From Kitasatospora sp. NBC_00240 (lineage in GTDB: Bacteria > Actinomycetota > Actinomycetes > Streptomycetales > Streptomycetaceae): a stretch of 64,000 nucleotides of DNA. The position numbers and the translations under genes are program-made. This document shows positions 52,120 to 60,584 of the stretch, one piece after another. The notes beneath the pieces were generated by a model. It made no database searches, had not been told where the DNA came from, and saw only the letters and a list, made by a program, of their open reading frames with translations. The stretch lies in the NCBI RefSeq assembly GCF_026342405.1, contig NZ_JAPEMU010000001.1, forward strand, positions 7,316,001 to 7,380,000, written 5' to 3'. Position 1 is the first letter of the stretch. Every line of letters begins with the position of its first letter.

Positions 52120-53589
52120 TCACCACTGCGCCTCCTGGTAGTCCTTGAGGAACACACCGGAGACGGGCGAACCGGCCTCGCCGCGGACGATCGGGTCGTA
52201 GACGCGGGCCGCGCCGTCGACGATGTCCAGCGGGGTCCGGAACCCCCGGTCGGCGATCCTGGACTTCTTCGGCGCCGGGTTCTCGTCGGTGATCCAGCCG
52301 GTGTCCACCGCGCACATGTGGACGTCCTGGGCGGCGAGTTCGGCCGCGCTGGTGCGGGTGAGCATGTTCAGGGCGGCCTTGGCCATGTTGGTGTGCGGGT
52401 GGCCGGCCGTCTTGTTGCGGACGGCGAACCGCCCCTCCACGGCCGTGACGTTGACGATGTAGCGGCGGGGGTGCGGGGAAGCGAGCAGCAGCGGGAGCAG
52501 CCGGTCGCAGAGCAGGGCCGGGGCGAGCGCGTTGACCAGCTGGGTCTCCAGCAGCTCGGACGGGTCGAGGTCGCCGAGCCGGACGGACCAGGAGTTGGCG
52601 GGCGCCGGGTCGGGCAGCAGCCCGGCCTCGTCCGCCGCCGGTGCCGGCGGGTGCGCCGCGAACTCACCGGTGCGGGGGAGCGGGACGACCGCGCCGGCGT
52701 CTAGTTCGGCGGCGGGCCAGGCGGGCGCCAGCGCGGGCATCGGGCGGAACCCGGGGGCGTGGGTGACGGCGCGGGCGGCGTCGGACGGCAGCGCGCGGTG
52801 CTCGCCGGCGGCCAGCAGGGCGTACGACTCGGGCGGGCGGCGCAGGGTCTGGGCGGCGTTGTTGACCAGGATGTCGAGCGGGCGGCCGTCGGCGCGCAGG
52901 CCTTCGCAGAGGCCGAGCACCTGGCGGGGGTCGCGCAGGTCGATGCCGACGACGGATAGCCGGTCGAGCCACCCGGCGCTGCCCGGGGCGGCCCGGAACC
53001 GGCGCAGGGTGTCGTGCGGGAAGCGGCTGGTGACGATGAGGTCGGCGCCGTCCCGGAGCATCATCAGGGCCAGCTGGAACCCGATCTTGACCCGGCCGCC
53101 GGTGAGCAGGACCCGCCGTCCGCGCAGGTCGGTGCTCAGGCCGCGCCGGCGGGCGTTGTCGCCGGCGCAGGGCGGGCAGAGCGAGTGGTAGAAGCTGTCG
53201 GCCTGACGGTATGTCGACTTGCAGACGTAGCAACGCCGGCGCTGGAGGTACTCGCCCACCGGGGCGGTCTCGGACGGCAGGGTGAGCGGCGCGTCCTCGC
53301 GCCGGTCGCGCCCGCCGGTCGCGGTGGCCGCGACCAGCTCGGCGTCCGCCCGGCGCTCCCGCTCGCGGCTCTCCTGCCGCCGCCGCTTGCGGCCCTCCCG
53401 GACGAAGGACCCGGCCTCCTGCTCGGCGCGCCACCTCGCCGGGTGGGTGAGGGGCAGCGCCCGCAGTCGTCCGACGGTGCGGGAGAACGCGGCGAGTTCG
53501 TCCGCCGTCGGGACCTCGTCGGCCGTACGGCCGCCCGGAACGGCCGGGCCGTCCTGCCCGTCCCCGGTCCCGCCCGCACTGTCCCGCAC
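52120..53589 (-). CDS. SDR-fold protein with N-terminal zinc ribbon and altered active site
   Basis: A 489-aa protein. Residues about 60-130 are charged helices (GRKRRRQESRERERRADAEL). A treble CxxC ribbon follows (CYVCKSTY ... LCPPCAG, near 125-150), then a Rossmann SDR domain (LTGGRVKIGFQLALMMLRDG, DILVNNAAQTLRRP, YIVNVTAVEGRF). The catalytic YxxxK is replaced by TNMAK in HPHTNMAKAALNMLTRTSAA, so the usual Tyr is absent although Lys is kept. The C-terminus (VDTGWITDENP, SGVFLKDYQ) is conserved with SDRs. An unusual reaction or a non-enzymatic role is likely. GTG 53589 with GGGGAG six bases upstream is the start; upstream frame overlaps the tRNA-like element. Confidence 0.8.
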   Translation of the reverse strand: MRDSAGGTGDGQDGPAVPGGRTADEVPTADELAAFSRTVGRLRALPLTHPARWRAEQEAGSFVREGRKRRRQESRERERRADAELVAATATGGRDRREDAPLTLPSETAPVGEYLQRRRCYVCKSTYRQADSFYHSLCPPCAGDNARRRGLSTDLRGRRVLLTGGRVKIGFQLALMMLRDGADLIVTSRFPHDTLRRFRAAPGSAGWLDRLSVVGIDLRDPRQVLGLCEGLRADGRPLDILVNNAAQTLRRPPESYALLAAGEHRALPSDAARAVTHAPGFRPMPALAPAWPAAELDAGAVVPLPRTGEFAAHPPAPAADEAGLLPDPAPANSWSVRLGDLDPSELLETQLVNALAPALLCDRLLPLLLASPHPRRYIVNVTAVEGRFAVRNKTAGHPHTNMAKAALNMLTRTSAAELAAQDVHMCAVDTGWITDENPAPKKSRIADRGFRTPLDIVDGAARVYDPIVRGEAGSPVSGVFLKDYQEAQW

Positions 53590-53696
53590 TGCCGCTCCCC
53601 GTGTCGTTCGCGTCGGTGGACCCGACCGGACGCGGGGCGGCGGGCCCGGAGTGGTGCTCCGGGGCGCCGGCCGCCGCGCCGCGGAGTCCGTGGTGC

Positions 53697-53773
53697 TGCC
53701 CGGGTGGCCGGATTCGAACCGGCGTGTCCGCCCTGCGCAAGCGGTGCGCCTGCCTCTGCGCCACGCCTGGGCA
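53697..53773 (-). tRNA. tRNA-like element, possibly degenerate or non-canonical
   Basis: Read on the minus strand, the T-arm is perfect (GCCGG-TTCGAAT-CCGGC at 53723-53707), a GCGC/GCGC D-arm with loop AGAGGCAG is present, and a 5-bp anticodon stem CCGCT/GGCGG encloses the loop TGCGCAG. The loop lacks U33, so the anticodon (nominally CGC, Ala) is doubtful. The ends pair over ten positions (TGCCCAGGCG with CACCCGGGCA) with two A/C mismatches, longer than a normal acceptor stem. A pseudo-tRNA or a relic of an integrated element is more likely than a working tRNA. Confidence 0.45.
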
Positions 53774-53879
53774 GTGCCGGTGAGGCTACTACGGCCCACA
53801 TGACTTGCACGATGGGATTATTGAGCTATTAACGGGCCCGGTGCCGTCAGGGCCTTCGGCGTCCAGGACCAGAACCCGG

Positions 53880-54824
53880 CTACCTGGGGCCGGGGGCCCC
53901 GTCGGTGATCCGCCGCAGCTGCTCCATGGTCGGGAGCGGACGGGCCTTCGGGCGGCCGGCGTTGATCCGGAGCGCCGCCCGGTCGAGCGCCCGGCGCAGC
54001 CCCTGCGGGTGGAGCGGCACACCCTCGGGGCGCAGGGGAGTGCCGCCCTCCACGGCGGGGCGCCCGCCGGTGTGGTTGGGCCGCAGCGAGACGAACAGGA
54101 AGTCGTGGTTCGGGTCGACGTCCTGGTCGGGGTGCAGCGCGTACCAGGCCCGCATGGCGGCCACCAGACCCTCGCGGACGGGCAGGTAGCGGACCAGGGC
54201 GGCCCGGGTGGGCGCGTACAGCCCGATCGGCTCGCCCGGCCCGGGGCCGCGACCGGCGAGGCGCTGGGGGTTCGGGCGCAGCCGTACCGTGCGCAGGCCG
54301 GGCCCGAGGTCGGCCAGCCGGATCGCGGCGAGTTCGCCCGAACGGCCGCCGGTGTCCAGGCAGATGCCGATCGCGGCGAGGATGCGGGCGTGGCCGTCGT
54401 CCAGCAGCGAGCGCCGGTTCTGCGAGCGCAGGTACTCGCGCAGGTCGGCGGCCTCGCGGGCGGTCGTCCCCGGCTTCAGGGGCGGCGCCGGGGTGCGGTG
54501 CTCAAGGTCGTACGGGTGGCCGGCCTGCTCGGACAAGCCGTTGAGGCAGCCGATCCGGACCCGGTTGGTGGACGGGGAGGTCGGGCCCGTGGCGGCGGTC
54601 GAGGCGCGGTACCGGCCGGCCTCGGCGTGCTCGAGGAACGCGGTGACCAGGTCCGCGGTGAGGGGCGCGCGCGGGTCCGCGGGGAGGTCGCCGGCGGCCG
54701 CCGCGCGCTCGAGTTCGCCCAGCACCGCGGCATACTGCCGCAGGCGCTCCGGGGAGAGGCCGTCGCCGGCCCGCGCGGCGAGGGAGGCGTGGGCCCGGTG
54801 CAGGTCGCGGCGGCCGAGGTGCAT
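53880..54824 (-). CDS. Tyrosine-recombinase-like protein
   Basis: A 314-aa protein with the layout of a phage-integrase-type recombinase: an N-terminal helical core-binding region (LTADLVTAFLEHAEAGRYRA, STNRVRIGCLNGLSEQAG), then the box I motif ICLDTGGRSGELAAIRLADL with the catalytic Arg, and LHPQGLRRALDRAALRINAG as the likely HxxR region. The terminal Tyr-bearing motif is not seen at the C-terminus (RRITDGAPGPR), so activity is doubtful. It lies 107 bp from the tRNA-like element, which suggests an old integrated element. ATG 54824 has TAGAGT six bases upstream and no ribosome site, as for leaderless genes. Confidence 0.6.
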   Translation of the reverse strand: MHLGRRDLHRAHASLAARAGDGLSPERLRQYAAVLGELERAAAAGDLPADPRAPLTADLVTAFLEHAEAGRYRASTAATGPTSPSTNRVRIGCLNGLSEQAGHPYDLEHRTPAPPLKPGTTAREAADLREYLRSQNRRSLLDDGHARILAAIGICLDTGGRSGELAAIRLADLGPGLRTVRLRPNPQRLAGRGPGPGEPIGLYAPTRAALVRYLPVREGLVAAMRAWYALHPDQDVDPNHDFLFVSLRPNHTGGRPAVEGGTPLRPEGVPLHPQGLRRALDRAALRINAGRPKARPLPTMEQLRRITDGAPGPR

Positions 54825-54952
54825 GTGCGCACTCTACGGAGACGGGTGCGGGGCCGCCGTCCGACCGGGCCGGTGAGCGGTCCGGGTACGGCCGTTCGTC
54901 TAGGATCGGCACGGCTCGGCGGCTGGCGGCGGGCGTGGGGGAGGCAGGCGTG

Positions 54953-55606
54953 ATGGTGGTCGGAGCAGGGGCGATAGCGGGGATCGCGGTGGTGGCGTTC
55001 GGGATGGTGCTCACGCCGGGGCCGAACATGATCTACCTGGTGTCCCGTTCGGTGGCGCAGGGCCGCCGAGCCGGGCTGATCTCGCTGGCCGGCGTCGGGG
55101 TGGGCTTCCTGACCTACCTGTTCGCGGCCACCGCCGGCATCGCCGCGGTGTTCGCGCTCGTCCCCGAGATCTATCTGACGATCAAGCTGGCCGGCGCGGC
55201 CTACCTGCTCCGGCTGGCTTGGAAGGCCGTCCGGCCCGGCGGGGACTCGGCGTTCACCCCGCGTGAGCTGAAGGCCGACCCGCCCGCCCGGCTGTTCGCG
55301 ATGGGGCTGCTGACCTGCCTGCTGAACCCGAAGATCGCGATCCTGTACGTGTCGCTGCTGCCGCAGTTCGTCGAGCCGCAGCGCGGTCACATTGGCGTGC
55401 AGAGCCTGCTGCTGGGTCTCACCCAGATCGTGGTCGGCCTGACGATGAACGGTGTCTTCGTGCTGACGGCCGGCTCGGTGTCGGTCTTCTTCGCCCGCCG
55501 CCCGCTCTGGACCAGGGTGCACCGCTATCTGATGGGCACCGCGCTGGCGGCCTTCGCCGTCCGGATCGCCGCCGACCGCTCGCGGGCCGTGGTCGCCGCG
55601 CCCTGA
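54953..55606 (+). CDS. LysE/RhtB family amino-acid exporter
   Basis: A 217-aa membrane protein with six helices and family motifs: VVAFGMVLTPGPNMIYLVSR near the N-terminus, SVAQGRRAGLISLAGVGVGF, IKLAGAAYLLRLAWKAVR, GLLTCLLNPKIAILYVSLLP. LysE-type exporters expel amino acids or related small molecules; which one cannot be told. ATG 54953 with GGAGG eight bases upstream is chosen over GTGs at 54935 and 54950. Divergent from the recombinase-like gene, with TAGGAT at 54901-54906 as a possible -10 box. Confidence 0.9.
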   Translation: MVVGAGAIAGIAVVAFGMVLTPGPNMIYLVSRSVAQGRRAGLISLAGVGVGFLTYLFAATAGIAAVFALVPEIYLTIKLAGAAYLLRLAWKAVRPGGDSAFTPRELKADPPARLFAMGLLTCLLNPKIAILYVSLLPQFVEPQRGHIGVQSLLLGLTQIVVGLTMNGVFVLTAGSVSVFFARRPLWTRVHRYLMGTALAAFAVRIAADRSRAVVAAP

Positions 55607-55679
55607 CCGCCGGCCGGGTGCCGGGGGCCGGGCCACGGGGATCCCTCCCGTGGCCCGGCCCCCGGTCCGGAGCGGCAGG

Positions 55680-57191
55680 TCAGCCGGTGTACTGCGCGAA
55701 GATCTTCGAGAACTCGTACGGCTGCTGGGCGATGTTGGTGCACTTGTAGAGCGCGCCGGTGCAGGCGTTGGCGTCCCGGGTCGCGTCCCAGAAGGCCAGC
55801 ATGCCCAGGTGGTGCAGCTTGGCGAAGGAGACCAACTGCTGGGCGTCCGCCTGGTTGTAGATCTGGTGGTCGTCGTTCTCGCCGATCATCGGGGTGACGC
55901 CGACGGCGGACCACAGCTGGGCGTCGCTCTTGGCCGGGTAGAGCGCCTTGAGCTGGTTGTAGGTGCCCTGGGCGGCCTGGACCGCGGCGTCCCCGTAGTC
56001 GGAGCCGGCGCGGTAGTAGTCCATCGCCATCACATTCACCAGGTTGACGTCGACCCCGGCGTCACGGGCCGAGCGGACGATGGCGACGCCCTCGGCGGTC
56101 AGCCCCTCCGGCAGGACGGGCAGCGTGAAGGAGACCTTCAGGCCCGGGTTGGCCTTCTGCAGCTTGGCCAGGGCGGCCGAGCGCCGGTCGTTGGAGGCGG
56201 TGTCGGCGATCGCCGCGCCCTCGATGTCGAAGTCGACGTACTTGAGGCCGTAGGCCTTGACGACGGCGTCGTACTCGGCGAACAGCGCGTCCACCGAGCC
56301 GCAGGCGGCGGCGAGTTCGGTGCCGCTGGCGCCGCCGAAGGACACCTTGACGTCACCGCCCTTGGCCCGCAGGGCGTCGATCTGGTCCTTGCCCCAGCCC
56401 GTCCGCGGGTCGTAGGCGTTGAACCAACTGGCCTTGCAGCCCACGCTGGTGACGAAACCCATGGTGAACGACTTGAGGTTGCCGGCGGTGGCCATCGCGG
56501 GCAGCGAGGGGGTCGGCCAGGCGCCCATGTCCACGTACGGCGCAGCCGGCACCGGGACGTTCGGGACGGGGACGGTCGGCGAGGAGGTGGCCGTGGGCGT
56601 GGCGGTCGCGGTGGGCGAGGCGCTGGTCGGCGCGGGGCTGGTCGGCGGCGTGGTCGGGGTGCCGCCGGGGCCGCTGAGCGCCACGTCGTCGGCGCTGTAG
56701 GCGCCCTGCCCGTACCAGCCGTGCAAGTAGACGGTGACGCTGGTGGTGGCCGCGCCGGTGGTGAAACTGGTGGACAGCTGCTGCCAGTTGGCGCCGCCCG
56801 GGGTCCAGGTGGCCGGGTCGGTGACACCGCTGCCGGTGGCGCCGAGGTAGACGTAGTTGCCCTGGACCCACGCGCTCAGCGTGTACTTGGTGTTGGGCTT
56901 CACGGCGACGCTCTGGCCGCACTGGGCGGTGTCGCTGCTGCTCGCGGCCCCCTTGAGGGCGTACGAGCCGGTGTGGGCCGGGCTGCCGACGACCGAGCCG
57001 GTGCCGGCCGAGCAGCTCCAGGCGCCCAGCGAGCCGCTCTCGAAGCCGGGGTTGGCGAGCAGGTTGGTGTCGGCCGCGCTGGCGTTGACGGCGACGGTGA
57101 CCAGGGTGCCGGCGGCGAGCGCCGAGGCGGCGGTGAGGGCAAGGAGCTTGGCGCGCCGGGGCGTTGTCCGGCGGTGGTGCGCGCGGGCCAT
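55680..57191 (-). CDS. Secreted GH18 chitinase with N-terminal carbohydrate-binding module
   Basis: A 503-aa exported enzyme. Signal peptide to about residue 39 (LLALTAASALAAGTLVTVAV, ASA-AD). A jelly-roll carbohydrate-binding module follows at about 42-177 (NLLANPGFESGSLGAWSCSA ... YLHGWYGQGAYSADDVAL), then a Thr/Pro linker. The GH18 catalytic domain starts near 215 (YVDMGAWPTPSLP), with SFGG at 284-287 and the catalytic DFDIE as Asp320, Asp322, Glu324, and later MAMDYY. It cleaves chitin outside the cell. GGAAGG lies eight bases before ATG 57191; an in-frame start at 57302 precedes only Arg/Pro-rich sequence. A DasR-like site 112 bp upstream places it in the N-acetylglucosamine regulon. Paralogous in its binding module to the chitinase at 62870. 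Confidence 0.92.
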   Translation of the reverse strand: MARAHHRRTTPRRAKLLALTAASALAAGTLVTVAVNASAADTNLLANPGFESGSLGAWSCSAGTGSVVGSPAHTGSYALKGAASSSDTAQCGQSVAVKPNTKYTLSAWVQGNYVYLGATGSGVTDPATWTPGGANWQQLSTSFTTGAATTSVTVYLHGWYGQGAYSADDVALSGPGGTPTTPPTSPAPTSASPTATATPTATSSPTVPVPNVPVPAAPYVDMGAWPTPSLPAMATAGNLKSFTMGFVTSVGCKASWFNAYDPRTGWGKDQIDALRAKGGDVKVSFGGASGTELAAACGSVDALFAEYDAVVKAYGLKYVDFDIEGAAIADTASNDRRSAALAKLQKANPGLKVSFTLPVLPEGLTAEGVAIVRSARDAGVDVNLVNVMAMDYYRAGSDYGDAAVQAAQGTYNQLKALYPAKSDAQLWSAVGVTPMIGENDDHQIYNQADAQQLVSFAKLHHLGMLAFWDATRDANACTGALYKCTNIAQQPYEFSKIFAQYTG

Positions 57192-57302
57192 GGGGGGAGC
57201 CTTCCGGGACGGGGCTCGCCGTTGCCGGGCGCTGGTGGGGGTGCGCCGGGCGGCGGGTCGGGGGTGGTTCCGAGTGGGGGTGTGCGCGGTGCTAGCCATC
57301 AA

Positions 57303-57330
57303 AGTGGACTAGACCAACTGTGCACGTCAA
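57303..57330 (-). promoter_or_regulatory. Chitinase promoter with DasR-like (dre) site
   Basis: On the minus strand TTGACG (57330-57325) is followed by GTTGGTCTAGTCCACT (57318-57303). TGGTCTAGTCCA differs at one base from the DasR consensus core TGGTCTAGACCA. The same TTGAC plus TTGGTCYAGTCCA arrangement is found at 62535-62562 before the second chitinase. The site overlaps the promoter spacer, so DasR binding would block transcription until aminosugar phosphates release it. Confidence 0.75.
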
Positions 57331-57635
57331 GAACCTTGGCGGGGCTTAGGTCCGGTTTAAGGTTCGGCCCGGGTCCGTCCGGGCGGCGGCGTGCGCCTCG
57401 TCGCGGACCCGGCCGGGGGCGGGGCCGGCCCGGTACCCGCCGTACCCGGGGCGGGCCTCGCCCCACCCCCTCGGAGTGTCGGATCTCCGGGGCTGCCGGG
57501 GTGCCGTGCTAGCTTCAATTCGATTTCCCATGACCATGTTTGAACATTCGTCAGCGAATTGCTCCCGCTTTCCTCGGTGAATCCGATCATTTCGTGTGGT
57601 TTTCGCAGAACTGCAGGGCGAAGGAGATCCGGCAC

Positions 57636-59306
57636 ATGAGCCAAGACATTTCCCGACGAGGACTCCTGGGCACGGCCGGGGCGGTGGCCGCCGGAGCCTC
57701 GCTCGGAGTGTTCGCCACCGGCGCCCGGGCGGACTCCGCCGTCCCCGCGCCGGGCGGGCCGGCCGACCCGGGCGCGCAGCTGCGGGTGCTCCCCGGCGAC
57801 GGGCGCTACCAGGCCCTCAGCCAGGGCTTCAACCAGCGGTGGACCAGCGAGCCGCGCTACATCCAGCTGATCACCGCCGACGCCGAGGCGGTCGCCACCG
57901 TGAACGGCGCCCTGCGGCAGGGCCTGCGCCCCACCGTCCGCAGCGGCGGTCACTGCTACGAGGACTTCGTCGAGAACACCGGCGGCGCCATCCTCGACCT
58001 CAGCCTGCGCAAGGGCGTCGGCCGGGGCCGGGACAAGTACGGCCGGACCGCCTACTGCGTGGAGGCCGGCGCCAGCCTCTGGGACGTCTACACCGAGCTC
58101 TTCCGCAAGTACGACGTGGCGATCCCGGGCGGATCCTGCTACTCGGTCGGAGCCGGCGGCCACATCTGCGGGGGAGGCTACGGCGTCCTCAACCGGCGCG
58201 ACGGGCTCACCGTCGACCACCTCGTCCAGGTCGACGTGGTCACCGTGAAGGACGGCCGGGCCGAGATCACCAGCGCCCACCGCGACGACCCCGAAGGCTC
58301 CGACACCGCCCACCTGTTCTGGGCGCACACCGGCGGCGGCGGAGGGAACTTCGGCGTGGTGCTGCGCTACTGGTTCACCGAGCAGCTGCCGACCCCGCCG
58401 CCGCGGGTCTGGCTCAGCAGCATCGCCTGGCCCTGGGCCGACCTGCTGAAGAACCCGGACGACTTCCCCCGGCTGCTCGCCAACTACGGCGAGTTCTTCG
58501 CCGCGCACAGCAGCCCGGACGAGCAGGTCTACCAGGACCTCTTCAGCATTCTGAAGCTCACCCACAAGACCAACGGCAACATCGCGCTGTTCACCGAGTG
58601 GGTCCGCGACGACGTCGGCCCGCTGGACGACTTCCTGCGGGCGATGCAGGCCGGTCTGACCACCGAGGCCACCGTCCAGACGACCGGCGCGGGCGGCCTC
58701 TTCCTGCCGCTGCCGGAGAAGCGCCGGCAGATGCCCTGGATGGAGGCGACCATGACGCTGAACGGGTCGGGCGCCAACCAGCGCGGCAAGTACAAGTCGG
58801 CCTACCACCGCAAGCCGTTCTCGGCCGGCAACGTCACCGGCATCTGGAACTGGCTGACCCGCGACGACCCCGGCGTCGACCTGACCCAGACCCTGGTCCA
58901 GATCGACTCCTACGGCTGCCGGACGAACGCCGTCGACCCCTGCGCCACCGCCGTCCCGCAGCGGGACTCCTTCATGAAGCTGCAGTACCAGACGTACTGG
59001 ACCAGCCCCGCCCAGGACCAGGCCCACCTGGACTTCCTCAGCGGCTTCTACCGGGAGGTCTACGCCGAGACCGGCGGCGTCCCCGAGATCAGCGACGCCG
59101 GCCACGACCTCGGCACCGACGGCGCGTACGTCAACTACCCGGACGTCGACCTCGGCACCACCGCCGACCCGGCCCCGCTCTACCCACGGCTGTACTACAA
59201 GCAGAACTACCCGCGGCTGCAGCTGGCGAAGAGCATCTGGGACCGGGAGAACGTCTTCCACCACAAGCAGTCCGTCACCGCCGCGGGCAGCACCCCGGGC
59301 GGCTGA
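57636..59306 (+). CDS. Tat-exported BBE-type FAD-linked oxidoreductase
   Basis: A 556-aa flavoprotein. Tat signal SRRGLLGTAGAVAAGASLGV (Arg7-Arg8) with ARA-DS near residue 33. FAD-binding PCMH domain: RPTVRSGGHCYEDF with His106 and GGSCYSVGAGGHICGGG with Cys168, spaced like the two residues that attach FAD covalently in glucooligosaccharide oxidase-type enzymes. The BBE C-terminal segment is intact (AYVNYPDVDLG, YYKQNYPRLQLAKSIWDREN, VFHHKQSV). It likely oxidises a sugar, oligosaccharide or alcohol to lactone or aldehyde with H2O2 release, outside the cell after folding. AAGGAG lies nine bases before the ATG. Flanking chitinases suggest, but do not prove, a role in glycan oxidation. Confidence 0.9.
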   Translation: MSQDISRRGLLGTAGAVAAGASLGVFATGARADSAVPAPGGPADPGAQLRVLPGDGRYQALSQGFNQRWTSEPRYIQLITADAEAVATVNGALRQGLRPTVRSGGHCYEDFVENTGGAILDLSLRKGVGRGRDKYGRTAYCVEAGASLWDVYTELFRKYDVAIPGGSCYSVGAGGHICGGGYGVLNRRDGLTVDHLVQVDVVTVKDGRAEITSAHRDDPEGSDTAHLFWAHTGGGGGNFGVVLRYWFTEQLPTPPPRVWLSSIAWPWADLLKNPDDFPRLLANYGEFFAAHSSPDEQVYQDLFSILKLTHKTNGNIALFTEWVRDDVGPLDDFLRAMQAGLTTEATVQTTGAGGLFLPLPEKRRQMPWMEATMTLNGSGANQRGKYKSAYHRKPFSAGNVTGIWNWLTRDDPGVDLTQTLVQIDSYGCRTNAVDPCATAVPQRDSFMKLQYQTYWTSPAQDQAHLDFLSGFYREVYAETGGVPEISDAGHDLGTDGAYVNYPDVDLGTTADPAPLYPRLYYKQNYPRLQLAKSIWDRENVFHHKQSVTAAGSTPGG

Positions 59307-59317
59307 CGGCCGGGCCC

Positions 59318-59340
59318 GCCCCGGATCGCGCGCCCGGGGC
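59318..59340 (+). terminator. Weak hairpin after the BBE gene
   Basis: GCCCCGG (59318-59324) and CCGGGGC (59334-59340) pair over seven bases around a nine-base loop, twelve bases past the stop codon. Confidence 0.4.
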
Positions 59341-59466
59341 CCGCGAGAGCCCCGGTACGGCCCCAGGCCGCCCGGGGCCTTCGGCGTGTCCGGACCGTGC
59401 CGCGTCCGCTCGCCGGGCGGGCGGCTGCCCCTGCGGTGAGACCTGCGTCACAGCCACCGGCCCCGA

Positions 59467-59473
59467 TGTCACA
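59467..59473 (+). promoter_or_regulatory. Candidate ECF41 -35 element (TGTCACA)
   Basis: TGTCACA is the known -35 motif of ECF41-dependent promoters, which continue with 16 bases and CGTC. Here the position 16 bases on reads GCTC, a partial match. The element is 51 bp before the ECF41 sigma gene, consistent with autoregulation. A related GTCACA occurs at 59446-59451. Confidence 0.45.
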
Positions 59474-59523
59474 TTCCCGGCGCGGAGGGGCTCACAGATG
59501 ACGACCGCGAAGGAGGCCCCACC

Positions 59524-60552
59524 ATGACCGACGTCCCGCCGCCCGGCAGCCCCCGGGAGGACAGCGAGCAGCACACCCCGCCGGTACCGGGGGAAGGCGC
59601 GCCCGAGGACGCGTACGGCGTCGCGGTGGACGCCACCGAGGTCTTCGTCGGGCACCGGGAGCTGCTGTTCTCGATCGTCTACAACATGCTCGGCAGCGTC
59701 GCCGACACCGAGGACGTGCTCCAGGAGGCCTGGCTGGCCTGGTCGGCGCGGGCCGGGGCCGCCGGGACGGCCGAGGCCGGCCCGATCGAGCACCCCCGGG
59801 CCTACCTGGTCCGGATCGCGGTCAACAAGGCGCTGGCCCGGCAGGCCGTGATCAGCCGCCGCCGGGAGACCTACGTCGGCCCCTGGCTGCCGGAACCGCT
59901 GCCCACCACCCTCGCCGACGGCCCGCGGGCGCCCGAGGACGGCGGCGAGGCGGTGGACCGGGCCGAATCGGTGTCGATGGCCCTGCTGGTGGTGCTGGAA
60001 ACCCTCACCCCGCTGGAGCGCGCCGTCTTCGTCCTGCACGAGGTCTTCGGCTACGCCCACACCGAGACCGCGGAGATCCTCGGCCGCCGCCCCTCGGCGG
60101 TCCGCCAGCTCGCCCACCGCGCCCGCGAGCACGTCCAGGCCCGCCGCCCCCGCTACCAGGCCGACCCCCGGCTGCGGCAGCAGGTGACCGAGCGCTTCGC
60201 GGCGGCGGTGTACGACGGGGACCTCCAGGCGCTGCTGCGGTTGCTGGCCCCGGACGTCACGCTCTGGGCGGACGGCGGCGGCAAGGCCGTGGCGGCCGGG
60301 CTGCGGCCGCTGCACGGCCGGGACCGGGTCGCCCGCCTGCTGACCACCCGGGGGCCGGACCTGGCACCCCGGCTGGACATCCGCTTCCAGCAGGTCAACG
60401 GCGGCCCCTCGGCGGTTCTGCTGATCGCCGGCTCGCCCTTCGCCGTCCTGGTGCTGGACCTCGACCCGGACGGCGAGACGGTCCGCGGCATCTACTTCGT
60501 GACCAACCCCGACAAGCTCTCCCGGCTGGACCCGGCCGCCGATCAGGCCTGA
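59524..60552 (+). CDS. ECF41-family sigma factor with SnoaL-like C-terminal domain
   Basis: A 342-aa extracytoplasmic-function sigma factor. Region 2 is about residues 40-105 (LLFSIVYNMLGSVADTEDVL, QEAWLAW, YLVRIAVNKAL), region 4 about 150-205 (LTPLERAVFVLHEVFGYAHT, AEILGRRPSAVRQLAHRARE). The three ECF41 marks are present: WLPEP (121-125), DGGGK (250-254) and NPDKL (328-332), the last two in the SnoaL-like domain that replaces an anti-sigma factor and modulates activity. ECF41 genes sit beside an oxidoreductase, epimerase or carboxymuconolactone decarboxylase gene, as here (NmrA-type, 32 bp downstream). GAAGGAG about eight bases before the ATG. Confidence 0.93.
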   Translation: MTDVPPPGSPREDSEQHTPPVPGEGAPEDAYGVAVDATEVFVGHRELLFSIVYNMLGSVADTEDVLQEAWLAWSARAGAAGTAEAGPIEHPRAYLVRIAVNKALARQAVISRRRETYVGPWLPEPLPTTLADGPRAPEDGGEAVDRAESVSMALLVVLETLTPLERAVFVLHEVFGYAHTETAEILGRRPSAVRQLAHRAREHVQARRPRYQADPRLRQQVTERFAAAVYDGDLQALLRLLAPDVTLWADGGGKAVAAGLRPLHGRDRVARLLTTRGPDLAPRLDIRFQQVNGGPSAVLLIAGSPFAVLVLDLDPDGETVRGIYFVTNPDKLSRLDPAADQA

Positions 60553-60584
60553 CCGCACCAGCCGGCCGTTCGAAAGGAAAGACG

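Noticed and set aside
53697..53773. Selenocysteine tRNA, suggested by the long acceptor helix
   Set aside because: It lacks the long variable arm, the extended D-stem and the UCA anticodon.
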